NCBI GenBank assembly: GCA_964562155.1
Contig: CAZLRU010000003.1
Coordinates: forward strand, 15,588-79,587
Direction of reading: 5' to 3'
Source: JAGOUY01 sp964562155
GTDB taxonomy: Bacteria > Patescibacteriota > Patescibacteriia > 2-12-FULL-60-25
Length of the DNA: 64,000 bases
Shown: piece after piece, positions 1-8,753 of the stretch
How positions within the stretch are numbered: position 1 is the first letter of the stretch
Layout: each line of letters starts with the position of its first letter
Position numbers and translations under genes: made by a program
Notes under the pieces: model-generated
Told to the model about the DNA's origin: nothing
The model's input: the letters and a program-made list of their open reading frames with translations, nothing else
Databases searched by the model: none

Positions 1-638
1 AAGGCATGACTGGCTTTTTGGCCCTTTTTTAACGAATCATCCGTGTACCGAATCATAACCGGCACTTCTCGCCACCGATATTGGGAACGCGTCACCCAGC
101 GCAGAATTTCTGAACAGTGAGCCATCCCGTCTTGAGCAAACAACAATTCTTGAGCGACAGAGGCACGCATGACCCGAAGCCCACTCTGTGGATCGGTGAT
201 CGTGTAGGGAATCCCTAGCGCATACGCACTGAATAATCGCGCAGCTTTTAAGAGCGCTCGACGAGAGGCAGGCATTCCCTCGGCCTTAACCCCGGCAAAA
301 CGCGAACCATACACAACATCTGCCTCTCCGCGCTCAATCGGTCCCAACAAGGCAGCGAGACTCAAGGGGTCATGTTGACCATCCGCATCCAAATGAACAA
401 TCACATCTGCACCAAGCTGCAAGGCCGCCATCGTACCCGTTTTGAGAGCCGCTCCCTGACCACGATTCACCCTATGCCTTAGAACATGCACACCCTCTGC
501 TTGAGCAACCATCGCCGTTTCATCCCGTGAACCATCGTCTACAACAATAATATGCGTTACGTGAGGCTTTAGAGACCTTAAAACCAAGCCCAGGCGAGGG
601 GCTTCATTGTATGCAGGAATAACGGCTACAATAGTCAC
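1..638 (-). CDS. Glycosyltransferase family 2, DPM1/polyprenyl-phosphate type (3' end cut by window edge)
   Basis: Open reading from a GTG at 638-636 to the window edge with no stop, so the C-terminus lies outside. The protein begins with a typical GT-A fold start (TIVAVIPAYNEA), then the nucleotide-binding DDGSRDETA and the metal-binding DADGQHDP. This is the pattern of GT2 enzymes that move a sugar from a nucleotide donor to polyprenyl phosphate or to a glycan. About 212 residues are visible; C-terminal membrane helices, if any, are not. The GTG is chosen because the family motif follows within a few residues and a -35/-10 pair (TTGGAT, 17, TAAGCT) ends six bases before it. GT2 membership is certain; donor and acceptor are unknown. 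Confidence 0.9.
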   Translation of the reverse strand, partial: MTIVAVIPAYNEAPRLGLVLRSLKPHVTHIIVVDDGSRDETAMVAQAEGVHVLRHRVNRGQGAALKTGTMAALQLGADVIVHLDADGQHDPLSLAALLGPIERGEADVVYGSRFAGVKAEGMPASRRALLKAARLFSAYALGIPYTITDPQSGLRVMRASVAQELLFAQDGMAHCSEILRWVTRSQYRWREVPVMIRYTDDSLKKGQKASHA

Positions 639-644
639 GCCAAC

Positions 645-673
645 AGCTTAGCGTAGTTTTGGCACTTATCCAA
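645..673 (-). promoter_or_regulatory. Putative promoter of the GT2 gene, leaderless type
   Basis: On the minus strand TTGGAT (673-668) and TAAGCT (650-645) are separated by 17 bases. The -10-like hexamer ends six bases before the GTG start of the GT2 gene, so a transcript would begin at or next to the start codon. No Shine-Dalgarno is present. Motif evidence only. The rest of 639-739 shows no gene or terminator. Confidence 0.4.
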
Positions 674-739
674 GCTCAGTAAGACTCATCATCCACCTAG
701 ACAAGCACCGCACGATCGAATCCCTTTTTGTGCCAATCC

Positions 740-1249
740 TTACTCGAGCATCGAGCGACCTTTTCTCCTTGAAAGAATCGCGTGTCGCCAGACATCATCG
801 GAAAGCTCACTCTGAAAATGAACATCAGGATTAAAAACGCAACTCTCTACATCCGCATAATCCGAATTGTGTTGCTCCATCAATTTCTGGATCTCGCCAG
901 GATATCTCGTTAAGTACATGATCAATGTTTTTTTCATGCTTCTGACCTTCTCAAAAAAGACTGGGTTGTATACAACCGCATGATCGTGCGCGTTATACAG
1001 ATATCTCAGTCGCGAGACCAGATTCGTCAGCTCATCCTTTTTATCCGTCGCACGCTCACTCACAAGCGACTCTAGTTCATTCAATACCGGCAACACTTTC
1101 GTCTCAAAATACAATGCGGCCGCTTTTTTTTCGACCTCAACATCTGACTCTGTTATCTCGTTGTCAATACTCTCTGCGCTTGGGACGGGTTTAACAGGGG
1201 ACTTATCCGTTAAACCGACTACTCGACGATTTATCATTGATTCAGGCAT
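740..1249 (-). CDS. Hypothetical protein, 169 residues
   Basis: I do not recognise a family. The protein is soluble by appearance, with no signal peptide or membrane segment. Residues 1-40 are polar and probably disordered. The middle (about 42-130) is rich in Glu, Lys and Leu and looks helical. The end is basic (SRRKGRS). It lies 28 bases downstream of the epimerase gene on the same strand and is probably co-transcribed with it. It is kept as a gene because nothing competes on either strand, it fills the gap between two real genes, and its residue composition is normal for a protein. Function unknown. Confidence 0.65.
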   Translation of the reverse strand: MPESMINRRVVGLTDKSPVKPVPSAESIDNEITESDVEVEKKAAALYFETKVLPVLNELESLVSERATDKKDELTNLVSRLRYLYNAHDHAVVYNPVFFEKVRSMKKTLIMYLTRYPGEIQKLMEQHNSDYADVESCVFNPDVHFQSELSDDVWRHAILSRRKGRSMLE

Positions 1250-1277
1250 AGGAATATTTTTATCTTTAAAGAGATAT

Positions 1278-2315
1278 TTACCCCGTGTACGAGTGCAAAC
1301 CTAACAGCGAGCGATGCGAGACCGCGTATTCTACCGTGCGGCGAAGACCGTCATCGAGGGTAACGAGCGGGAGCCAGCCGAGTTGTTCTTTGATTTTACT
1401 TAGATCAGGCAAACCGAGTTGCGTCATGAACAACAACGCTTCTTTGAAGGCGATGTTTGAAGTTGATCCCGTCATCTCCAAAACCTTCTGCGCGACATCC
1501 AAGATACGAACATCCACATCGCTCCCAATATTAAATGGACCTTGGCCCGGTGGAGCGGCCATGATTTTCACGAGTGCCTCGACCGCATCCGAGACGTAGA
1601 GAAGCGAGGTGCGAAAACTTTCATCTCCGTATATTTCCAGATCCTTATTATCAAGAGCATTCAAAATAAAATCTGGAATCATGTGCGCATCGTAGAGAGG
1701 CATACGCGGACCGTAGACGCGGAAGATGCGGGCGATGCGAACATCCAATCCCTGCACCTGGGCATAGGTCGCACACATCGCTTCCGCGAACCGTTTCCCC
1801 TCGTCATAACAAGCGCGTGGCGACAAGACGTCAGCAGAGCCATTCTCTTCTTCTTTAAACGGATGTCCGTCAGCCGGACGAGCCCCGTAAACAATAGATG
1901 TTGAGGCATGAATAATTTTGGCATGAAAACGAGCTGCCACATCCAGAATATTCTTCATGCCGATGGAGTTTGCGTACAACGTCTGCATCTTGTACTGGTC
2001 AAACTTTTTGGGACTGGTCGGACAGGCCAGATGATAAATCTCTTGAATTCCTTGCACTTTTAAACGAAAACGCGTGAGCTCCGGATACGCTTCCGGATCA
2101 AATGGAACGTTAATGTCATGACGAATGAATTCGAAATCTTGGCTCTTAAGCAGATTATCAATATTGGATTCTTGACTCGTGACAAAGTTATCCAAACAGA
2201 TGACGCGTGCATTTCCTTGCTTGAGCAGGGCTTCACAGAGAAATGAGCCGATAAAGCCGGCTCCTCCGGTAACGAGGACATTCTTTTTATCAAAGACAAC
2301 GGGTCGTTCAGGCAT
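1278..2315 (-). CDS. NAD-dependent epimerase/dehydratase, UDP-glucuronate decarboxylase-like
   Basis: Extended short-chain dehydrogenase of 345 residues. The Rossmann motif GGAGFIG is at 17-23; the catalytic Ser/Thr is near 138-139 (HASTSIVYG) and the YxxxK pair is Tyr170/Lys174. Two stretches resemble UDP-xylose synthase (UXS): ACPTSP after the second beta strands, and YDEGKR around the catalytic Tyr. UXS converts UDP-glucuronate to UDP-xylose via a 4-keto intermediate. The window also encodes a UDP-glucose dehydrogenase that would supply the substrate. A different 4,6-dehydratase or epimerase activity cannot be excluded from sequence alone. It has its own candidate promoter (TCGACG, 17, TATACT). 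Confidence 0.85.
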   Translation of the reverse strand: MPERPVVFDKKNVLVTGGAGFIGSFLCEALLKQGNARVICLDNFVTSQESNIDNLLKSQDFEFIRHDINVPFDPEAYPELTRFRLKVQGIQEIYHLACPTSPKKFDQYKMQTLYANSIGMKNILDVAARFHAKIIHASTSIVYGARPADGHPFKEEENGSADVLSPRACYDEGKRFAEAMCATYAQVQGLDVRIARIFRVYGPRMPLYDAHMIPDFILNALDNKDLEIYGDESFRTSLLYVSDAVEALVKIMAAPPGQGPFNIGSDVDVRILDVAQKVLEMTGSTSNIAFKEALLFMTQLGLPDLSKIKEQLGWLPLVTLDDGLRRTVEYAVSHRSLLGLHSYTG

Positions 2316-2340
2316 AAGACGTCTTGAATAGACAAAGTTC

Positions 2341-2369
2341 AGTATAGGGAACGAACAGAAAAGCGTCGA
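2341..2369 (-). promoter_or_regulatory. Putative promoter for the 2315-to-740 genes
   Basis: On the minus strand TCGACG (2369-2364) and TATACT (2346-2341) are spaced by 17 bases. The predicted start is about 20 bases before the ATG at 2315. It lies in the 62-base gap after the GtrA gene. Motif evidence only. Confidence 0.4.
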
Positions 2370-2377
2370 TCTACAGA

Positions 2378-2839
2378 CTACGCCTGCACCCCATCCCTGA
2401 CCTTGAAGGTGAATAGTTTATGCGCAAGATAGGTGTAGAATGGAATGATGAAGGCTACCACAAAGATAACGATCAGGTCGTGAGCGTGCAAGAGACGATA
2501 TCCGATCCAAAAAAGCAAGGACTGCAGCGCAATAGCGCTGAACGCGACACCAATATAACGAACTGCTTGGGTGCGGTGCGCACCCTGTGAACGAAAGGTC
2601 CAACGACGGTGCGCAAGATAATTCAAAACAGAGGTAATGACCACCGCAAAAAAGTTTTCTATCGTGCGATTCCCCATGGGCCACAGCACACGCGAAAATA
2701 AGCAATAAACCGCGTAATTCAACAAGAAACTTACCCCCCCAATCAAAATAAAACGCGTAATACGCTCACCCTCTTCTCGATGAGGGAGGAGTCGAGGCGG
2801 CGCGATGCGTGCCAGCTGGTCAAAGATCCGGGTAATCAT
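2378..2839 (-). CDS. GtrA family membrane protein
   Basis: A 153-residue protein with four predicted membrane helices (about 28-50, 58-78, 90-110 and 120-140). It has the GtrA/DPMS-like signature: a FILIGGVSFLLNY first helix, then LNYLAHRRWTFRS and a closing HKLFTF. GtrA proteins are thought to help move polyprenyl-phosphate-linked sugars across the membrane, often beside a GT2 of DPM type. Its neighbours fit: a sugar epimerase follows 62 bases later and several DPM-like GT2 genes lie in the locus. It ends the pair that starts with the subtilase gene (7-base gap). Family confident, transported lipid unknown. Confidence 0.88.
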   Translation of the reverse strand: MITRIFDQLARIAPPRLLPHREEGERITRFILIGGVSFLLNYAVYCLFSRVLWPMGNRTIENFFAVVITSVLNYLAHRRWTFRSQGAHRTQAVRYIGVAFSAIALQSLLFWIGYRLLHAHDLIVIFVVAFIIPFYTYLAHKLFTFKVRDGVQA

Positions 2840-2846
2840 ACTACGC

Positions 2847-4223
2847 CTATTTCAGCTTGATCGTTCGTCCCTGTAAAGACATGGACCCCTTCAGAGGAGC
2901 TTTTACGCGAATAGACGCTTTCTTTCCTTCAAGGAGTGACACGGTGCTAGAAACACTCGATGGCTTAAGCAATGGTTCCGAGACTGGTAGTGGGGGCAAC
3001 GGATCCCGAAGAGCCCGACCAATATTTAGACGGCCATATCCAAGCACGCCTTTCTCTCCCTGTGCCTGAGCAGAGGAAAGAGCGTCGGCCGTAGCATAAA
3101 GTCGCTCATGAATTTGCCACACATTCCAATCCGGGTGAACCGATTTTAGCAGAACAACGGCACCGGACACGAGTGGGGCTGCTAAACTCGTCCCAATAAC
3201 CTTATCACGATACTGAGGAACGACCGTTGCCTCCACGCGAGGATTACGAGCATAGCTGGGACGCGCCGCCAGCAGATCATAGGCGGGAGCCGAGAGATCA
3301 GTACACCGTTTACCAAAGTTTCCGTAGGCTGCTTTTTGATCAAGCACATCTGTACCTCCAACCCCAATAATCGCATCCTCTCCCTTTTCTCCACAAACAG
3401 GATAGCTTGGTGTCTGATCGATATCAGTTCCCGCTTTGAGCGTTTCATTATTTCCATTAGCCGCCACCACAACGACTCCGCTGTTCACCGCTTGGTGAAT
3501 CGCTTCCGTTAAACCGGGATCTTCTTCGTAGCCCGCCAAACTTAAATTAATAATCTGCGCCTTCATCTGCACCGCATAATGAATGGCTTTTATAATGTTC
3601 TCCGTTGAACCTTCCCCACTAGCATCAAGGGCTACGAGCGGCATAAGACTCACATTCCATGCGACGCCAGCCATCCCAACCCCATCGTTCCCCTTAGCAC
3701 CAATCAGAGAAGCTATCATCGTGCCATGACTCCACGCCTCTTCTCGTTGTGAGGACTTTGCCAGAGGACGGACATCCGCAGCGTTAGTGACAAAGTTCCA
3801 GCCCTGAATATCATCCACGAATCCATTTGCATCGTTATCGATCCCATCCCCTACTTGCTCGCGGGTATTTATCCAAATGTTTTCGCGTAGATCCGGATGC
3901 GCCACATCCACTCCCGCATCAATAATTGCGACAATAATCTGTTTGGTGCCAGTTGTGACCGTCCAAGCACGATCCGCTCCAATTTGCCGCAAATACCATT
4001 GCCGGTCCCAGTACGGATCGTTAGGCACGACCTGATTAGGTGCGAGAAAGGCATTCAGACCAAGTTCCGGTAAGGGAATTGAGGTGACAACGGCTGCTTG
4101 TACCTGAGAAATCGCACACACCATCCCTATCATGAGTGCAAGCAAGACTTCTATGCGCTTCACCCTCTTCACCCCCTCTTTATGGCCATTTTTTCGCTTC
4201 CCGTAGACAAATAACATGAACAT
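2847..4223 (-). CDS. Secreted subtilisin-like serine protease (peptidase S8)
   Basis: The catalytic triad is complete: Asp102 in IIDAGVD, His166 in SHGTMIAS and Ser346 in GTSLAAP, with the oxyanion Asn256 in AANGN. The N-terminus has basic residues and then a hydrophobic stretch ending around VQAAV (about 24-44), a Sec signal peptide. The protease domain runs from about 70 to 390; a short Pro/Ser-rich tail (about 400-458) follows. At 458 residues it is a usual length. It probably acts outside the membrane, perhaps in processing surface proteins. Alternative starts at residues 3 or 18 would also leave a signal peptide. A -10-like TATACG ends seven bases before the first ATG, overlapping the promoter of the divergent gene. 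Confidence 0.93.
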   Translation of the reverse strand: MFMLFVYGKRKNGHKEGVKRVKRIEVLLALMIGMVCAISQVQAAVVTSIPLPELGLNAFLAPNQVVPNDPYWDRQWYLRQIGADRAWTVTTGTKQIIVAIIDAGVDVAHPDLRENIWINTREQVGDGIDNDANGFVDDIQGWNFVTNAADVRPLAKSSQREEAWSHGTMIASLIGAKGNDGVGMAGVAWNVSLMPLVALDASGEGSTENIIKAIHYAVQMKAQIINLSLAGYEEDPGLTEAIHQAVNSGVVVVAANGNNETLKAGTDIDQTPSYPVCGEKGEDAIIGVGGTDVLDQKAAYGNFGKRCTDLSAPAYDLLAARPSYARNPRVEATVVPQYRDKVIGTSLAAPLVSGAVVLLKSVHPDWNVWQIHERLYATADALSSAQAQGEKGVLGYGRLNIGRALRDPLPPLPVSEPLLKPSSVSSTVSLLEGKKASIRVKAPLKGSMSLQGRTIKLK

Positions 4224-4230
4224 AGTCTAC

Positions 4231-4238
4231 CGTATAAT
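4231..4238. promoter_or_regulatory. Overlapping divergent -10 elements between the subtilase and sugar-transferase genes
   Basis: Only 24 bases separate the two divergent starts. On the plus strand a perfect TATAAT lies at 4233-4238. On the minus strand TATACG lies at 4236-4231, seven bases before the subtilase ATG. The two share four bases, so they can hardly be used at the same time. No good -35 is seen for either. The plus gene has AAGAAGG (4242-4248), which would suit the ATG at 4257 but would be partly lost if transcription starts near 4245. Confidence 0.45.
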
Positions 4239-4247
4239 CTAAAGAAG

Positions 4248-5627
4248 GTGAATCCTATGCTGCAAGCCCAACAACGTCTCAAACGATTGATTCTCATTAC
4301 GGGTGATTTTTTTCTGCTTGAAGGATGCATGGCTCTCACCCTCGCCATCCGTTACGGCAGTCTCCATACCTGGTCAAGCCACATTGCCCCGTTTACGATC
4401 GTCGCCCTACTCTGGATCATTGGATTTTATATCGCTGGACTTTACGACTTAGCCCTTGGTCAAGACACTCTTAAACTCTTTCGTACCTATTTGGAAGGCA
4501 TGATCGTAAACTTGGGAGTTGCCGTCGGTTTTTTCTACTTAATCCCTGTTTTTGGTATCGCCCCTCGGACAAATTTATTTCTCTACTTTGCCATCGCCTT
4601 ACTGTTTGGCTATGCCTGGCGATTATGCTTTCACCGCTTTGTCGTAGGTACGTTTGAACGTGAACGCGTCCTTTTTATTGGGCCCGCGACGGAAGCGGTG
4701 CAGGTGCACGAACTCTTGCACGCAAGCTCGCTTGGCGCCGATCTCGTCTCCGCCGTGATTACGCAGGGAGTACCCGATCCTCGCCTAGCTATCCAATGGA
4801 TGTCCGTGAATGATCTCACGGGCGATTCGATCCGCTCTCAACTTATCCAGACCGTTGTTCTAGGTACACGCTTGGATGAATTTCCTCACGTTACCAGCAC
4901 GCTTTATAAAACATTATTTGATCAGCTGACCATTCTTGATCGCGCCGAATTAGAGGAAGCTACCACCGGACGTATTCCTCTCGTGTATGTGAATCAAAGT
5001 TGGTTCTTGCAGCATTTAAACGAGTCAGAAAAGGCCTGGTATGAATCATTTAAACGCGTGACCGATGTTTTTCTCGCCCTTCCTTTCGCTCTCCTTACCT
5101 TACTACTGACGCCATTGATCGCCATCGTCATAAAACTTAGTTCTCACGGTCCAATTTTTTACTCGCAGACACGTGTGGGTCGCCATAACATCCTCATCAA
5201 AATCTGGAAATTTCGCACCATGGATGTGAATGCCGAAAAAGATGGTCCTCGATTTACCGCCTCAACTAAAACAGACCCCCGCGTCTTTCCCGCCGGGAGG
5301 CTTCTCCGACAACTCCGTATTGATGAACTTCCTCAAATCTGGAATGTGTTACGCGGAGATCTTTCATTTGTTGGTCCTCGACCCGAACGTCCCGAGTTTG
5401 TTGAGCCTTTGATTGAACGCATGCCGTATTATCATTTACGTCATCTTGCTCGACCGGGTCTGACCGGCTGGGCACAGGTCCGTTTTCTGACCCCTACCTC
5501 GAGCCTGGAAGACAACCTTAAAAAACTCCAATACGACTTGTTCTATATTAAGCATCGCTCTCTGCTCTTGGATCTAGCTATCTTGCTCAAAACGATCGGC
5601 ATCGTTCTTCGTCGACAGGGCACATAG
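4248..5627 (+). CDS. Undecaprenyl-phosphate sugar-phosphate transferase (WbaP/WcaJ-type initiating enzyme)
   Basis: Polyprenyl glycosylphosphotransferase of 459 residues, or 456 from the ATG at 4257. Four or five N-terminal membrane helices (about 12-140) are followed by a degenerate nucleotide-binding-like region. The catalytic domain starts near 265 with one more hydrophobic segment. Family motifs are present: KFRTM at 321-325, the catalytic Asp-Glu of DELPQ at 359-360, then GPRPERPEF and RPGLTGWAQV. The enzyme moves a sugar-1-phosphate onto undecaprenyl phosphate at the inner membrane face and so begins the lipid-linked glycan. It is the only initiating transferase in the window. The exact sugar cannot be read from sequence. 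Confidence 0.93.
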   Translation: MNPMLQAQQRLKRLILITGDFFLLEGCMALTLAIRYGSLHTWSSHIAPFTIVALLWIIGFYIAGLYDLALGQDTLKLFRTYLEGMIVNLGVAVGFFYLIPVFGIAPRTNLFLYFAIALLFGYAWRLCFHRFVVGTFERERVLFIGPATEAVQVHELLHASSLGADLVSAVITQGVPDPRLAIQWMSVNDLTGDSIRSQLIQTVVLGTRLDEFPHVTSTLYKTLFDQLTILDRAELEEATTGRIPLVYVNQSWFLQHLNESEKAWYESFKRVTDVFLALPFALLTLLLTPLIAIVIKLSSHGPIFYSQTRVGRHNILIKIWKFRTMDVNAEKDGPRFTASTKTDPRVFPAGRLLRQLRIDELPQIWNVLRGDLSFVGPRPERPEFVEPLIERMPYYHLRHLARPGLTGWAQVRFLTPTSSLEDNLKKLQYDLFYIKHRSLLLDLAILLKTIGIVLRRQGT

Positions 5628-5638
5628 CCATTCATCGT

Positions 5639-6988
5639 ATGAAAAAAATATTGTTATCTATTCGTACTCATCGTCTTTTGTGGATGGTTTTTTTTGCGTC
5701 TGGACTCGTGCAACTTCTCATCGTGGGATACATGTGGCGCACCGGCATCACCCCATCCCCACGGTATGATGCGACAGAGTACCGTGTTCTTGCTCAAAAT
5801 ATCTTGTATCACGGAGTCTTCAGCACAAGTCCAACCGCTCCATTCTTGCCCGAGATTCTACGCACGCCTGGCTATCCCCTCTTCTTGGCGGTCACTTACC
5901 TTGTTGAAGCCAAAGGTTATTTCGCGCTCGTCGTTCACATCCTTCTTCAGCTCACCATCGGCGCAATGGTATATCAGCTCTGTCGGCGTTGGCTTTATCT
6001 GGGCTATGGTATAAGCGTCTTTTTCACTTCACTGTGGCTATTTGACCTCTACTCGATTTTTATAGAACTACAAACTCTCAGTGATCTTTTATTTTCTTTT
6101 TTGGTTTGCGCAAGTTTTTATCTAGCTATTTTATACGCAGATCGACGAGCAACACCATTTATGAGCCCGCTAGTGCTCAGCCTAGCAATCTTAACGCGGC
6201 CACAAGGATTTATTCTGGCCCCCTGTCTCATGCTCATTATTTTTTATCAATTGAGAACATCGGGCCGAAGAAAACTAGCCCACTCCCTGGTAGCAGCGTG
6301 CATAAGTCTGCTCATTCTGCCAGCATGCTGGGTAGTACGGAATTTTTCTTATACACACTCCGTCACTCTTAGTAGCACCCTTGAATACAATAGCTTGGTT
6401 GGTATAAGCCGCGCGGGTGATTCGCGGTATCTTGATCAAGCCATAGCCTCACAACAGATTCATGAAAGACCAGCCACTGACTTAGGCGATGGAAAACAAC
6501 CTTTCCGTAATAGCTGGCTGTATACAAGCGCAGGGTATCCCGTGCTGCGAGCCATCTATATATCAATGATCGAGCAACATCCGTGGTGGCAACGAGCATT
6601 ACTACAACTAAAAACTCTTCCACATGAGTGGTACCCGATCGCACAGCTGACTGTTTTTGGGAGTTTGGAGCGCTATTACACCCCCCTCGTCTATCGATTG
6701 TTGTTTTTTATCGATATAAGCTGGCTTACGTTGCTACTAAGCACTTCACTCGCAGCGGTATACACCTGTCTACAAAAGAGGCAGCTCATCCATCGAATCC
6801 TACTTATTTTATTTGTTGGTATTTTGCTCGTTTCATACTTTAACGCGGGAATGCAGATTCCTCGCATTCATATTCCGGTACTTCCGTTTGCTCTACTATT
6901 ATCTGCGTACGGCCTAGAGCAGATCAGACAATGGCTTTCTCGATCCCTTCTTCACGCAAAAGATCCATCAGCCCCTTCTCAAAGCTAA
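5639..6988 (+). CDS. GT39/ArnT-like membrane glycosyltransferase (GT-C fold)
   Basis: 449 residues with about ten membrane helices. The first extracytoplasmic loop carries acidic residues (PRYDATEYRVLA), then LRTPGYPLFLA, the Arg-Thr/Ser-Pro-Gly-Tyr pattern of PMT/ArnT-related proteins. These enzymes use a polyprenyl-phosphate sugar on the outer face of the membrane. It follows the initiating transferase by 11 bases and is probably co-transcribed. Its last 65 bases overlap the 3' end of the convergent epimerase gene. The acceptor could be a glycan or a protein; this is not decidable here. Confidence 0.8.
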   Translation: MKKILLSIRTHRLLWMVFFASGLVQLLIVGYMWRTGITPSPRYDATEYRVLAQNILYHGVFSTSPTAPFLPEILRTPGYPLFLAVTYLVEAKGYFALVVHILLQLTIGAMVYQLCRRWLYLGYGISVFFTSLWLFDLYSIFIELQTLSDLLFSFLVCASFYLAILYADRRATPFMSPLVLSLAILTRPQGFILAPCLMLIIFYQLRTSGRRKLAHSLVAACISLLILPACWVVRNFSYTHSVTLSSTLEYNSLVGISRAGDSRYLDQAIASQQIHERPATDLGDGKQPFRNSWLYTSAGYPVLRAIYISMIEQHPWWQRALLQLKTLPHEWYPIAQLTVFGSLERYYTPLVYRLLFFIDISWLTLLLSTSLAAVYTCLQKRQLIHRILLILFVGILLVSYFNAGMQIPRIHIPVLPFALLLSAYGLEQIRQWLSRSLLHAKDPSAPSQS

Positions 6989-7850
6989 TCTTGGGACTCC
7001 AGTCGAGTAACTGCTGAGTGAGTACAATATCAGCCTGTGTATCGCGCGCGTCGCCCTTGCCACGTGGTGATTCGCGATGAAGAATTTTTTTACTAATTTT
7101 ATTAGCAATATAGTTTACCGAATAACGCTGCCCGTTCCCTACATTCAACACCTCCCCCGCCCCTACCTTAGATGAATGCATGGCAGCGATGTTTGCCGCC
7201 ACCACGTCTTTGACGTGAGTGAAGTCACGCGTCTGCTCGCCATCACCATCAATTGTGAGCGTTTCTCCGGCCTTAAACTGACGCATGAAGATCGCAATCA
7301 CCGTTACATAGGCTCCATCATTAGCCATACGCGGACCGTAGACATTGAAGTAGCGCAACGAGACTGTTTCAAGTCCATAGAGCGCGGAGAATTGTTGGCA
7401 AAATAGCTCGCCCACGTATTTCTGAAGCGCGTAGGGATTAAGCGGATTGGGACGCATGTCAGGCGTTAGAGGCAAGCGCTCTTGATTGCCGTATGCAGAG
7501 GAGGAAGCGCTATAAACCACCCGCTTCACCTTGGCGTCACGAGCGGCGACCAGAACGTTCAAGGTCCCCATGATATTATTTTTCGCGCTTTCTACAGGTT
7601 GAGCGATAGAAAATGGAACACGCGGCAACGCTCCCACATGAAACACTCCTTCCACTCCTTCGAACGCGGGGCGGATGGCTTCCAACTCACAAAAATCCGC
7701 TTCAAATAGCTGTGCTCCTGCCGGGACATTTTCTCGCTTTCCGGTTGAGAGATTATCGAGAATGCGCACGGTATGACCTTGAGCTAACAACGCCTCAGCC
7801 AAATGCGATCCGATAAATCCGGCGCCGCCGGTCACGAGATAGACAGACAT
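6924..7850 (-). CDS. NAD-dependent nucleotide-sugar epimerase, GalE/WbpP-like
   Basis: Extended SDR of 308 residues. GGAGFIG begins near residue 8; the Ser triplet (YSASSSAYG) and the YALQK catalytic pair follow. The substrate loop RYFNVYGPRM and the late TRDFTHVKDV are typical of UDP-glucose and UDP-GlcNAc 4-epimerases. It begins one base after the UDP-glucose dehydrogenase stop, so the two are one transcription unit making an epimerised or uronic nucleotide sugar. The 3' end runs 65 bases into the convergent membrane glycosyltransferase gene, with no terminator visible. The class is firm; whether it acts on Glc, GlcNAc or GlcA forms is not. Confidence 0.88.
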   Translation of the reverse strand: MSVYLVTGGAGFIGSHLAEALLAQGHTVRILDNLSTGKRENVPAGAQLFEADFCELEAIRPAFEGVEGVFHVGALPRVPFSIAQPVESAKNNIMGTLNVLVAARDAKVKRVVYSASSSAYGNQERLPLTPDMRPNPLNPYALQKYVGELFCQQFSALYGLETVSLRYFNVYGPRMANDGAYVTVIAIFMRQFKAGETLTIDGDGEQTRDFTHVKDVVAANIAAMHSSKVGAGEVLNVGNGQRYSVNYIANKISKKILHRESPRGKGDARDTQADIVLTQQLLDWSPKISFEKGLMDLLREEGIEKAIV

Positions 7851-7851
7851 A

Positions 7852-8685
7852 TTAGGTTTTTTTAGGTGAACCTTCGTGCCACTGGATATCCATCCCCTGA
7901 GCAGCGACGAGGGCGTTATTATAATCTTCGGCGGACTTGAGCAAGCTTAAATCGACTCCTCGCGCGGCAGCGAGCTGGATCAAGGCACGCGTATCTTTTG
8001 GTAAACATTTTCCGCCATATCCACGATATCCTTTATGAAAAATATCAAGATGCGTGCGACCGATGCGTTTATCAGCAGCCATACACTCTTTGACGTTATC
8101 GTAGTCAACTTCCATTTTCTGAGCGAGGTCGTACATCTGATTTGAAAAAGCAACTTTGAGCGCAAACCAGGTGTTACCGGCGTATTTGACCATTTCCGCG
8201 ACGGTTGAGGGAACCACGCGCTCAAATGGAGCAAGTGGCAGCATCGCCAAGATATCGGCGGCAACCGTATAACTTTGTGGAGTGGAACCAATGATCTGCC
8301 GATCCGGAAAATTCATGTCTTGATCGGCCGTCACCTCCGTCAAAAACTCAGGATTGTACATGAGCTTGTGTCGAGGGTATTCCGCTTGCAGCATAGCCGT
8401 GGTGCCGGGGATAACCGTGGATTTGAGAACGACTATTTTTTCACCCTGAATCGCATCGAGCGCGGAACGAACGTAGGAAAGATCGAAGCCGCTACCGTCA
8501 AGATAGTAAGGCGTTGGTACACAGACAAAAATAACATCGGCCTTATTAACTTCTTCGAGAGAGCCTTCGTTCTTTCCTTTATCGTAGGTAAAAGGAGTGA
8601 TGCCGGATGACTCGAAGTAGCGTTTTAGCGCCCCCCCAACAAAGCCGGTTCCCATGATTCCTACAGAATAGCGCATTTTCGTCAT
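7852..8685 (-). CDS. Short UDP-glucose/GDP-mannose dehydrogenase-like protein
   Basis: 277 residues from the ATG at 8685. The N-terminal Rossmann motif GIMGTGFVGGAL, a VFVCVPTP strand, the LKSTVIPGTT helix start and the catalytic cysteine in GYGGKCLPKDT (Cys227) are all present. Full-length UDP-glucose 6-dehydrogenases have about 400-450 residues with a third, UDP-binding domain; this one stops soon after the central helix, so that domain is missing. It may be a natural short form. Its product would feed the UXS-like enzyme. The start is placed at 8685 because a consensus promoter (TTGACA, 17, TATCGT) lies directly upstream, inside the longer possible reading frame from 8727. Confidence 0.85.
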   Translation of the reverse strand: MTKMRYSVGIMGTGFVGGALKRYFESSGITPFTYDKGKNEGSLEEVNKADVIFVCVPTPYYLDGSGFDLSYVRSALDAIQGEKIVVLKSTVIPGTTAMLQAEYPRHKLMYNPEFLTEVTADQDMNFPDRQIIGSTPQSYTVAADILAMLPLAPFERVVPSTVAEMVKYAGNTWFALKVAFSNQMYDLAQKMEVDYDNVKECMAADKRIGRTHLDIFHKGYRGYGGKCLPKDTRALIQLAAARGVDLSLLKSAEDYNNALVAAQGMDIQWHEGSPKKT

Positions 8686-8698
8686 AAGATATTTGGCT

Positions 8699-8727
8699 AC
8701 GATACGAAGTCGTGCAGAGAATGTCAA
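8699..8727 (-). promoter_or_regulatory. Consensus promoter for the dehydrogenase-epimerase pair
   Basis: On the minus strand a perfect TTGACA (8727-8722) is followed after 17 bases by TATCGT (8704-8699). The predicted transcript starts about seven bases before the ATG at 8685. It is the best -35/-10 pair in the window. It shows that these two genes can be transcribed apart from the upstream citryl-CoA genes. Confidence 0.6.
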
Positions 8728-8753
8728 CGCATCTCCTTACCTACCCCATCCCA

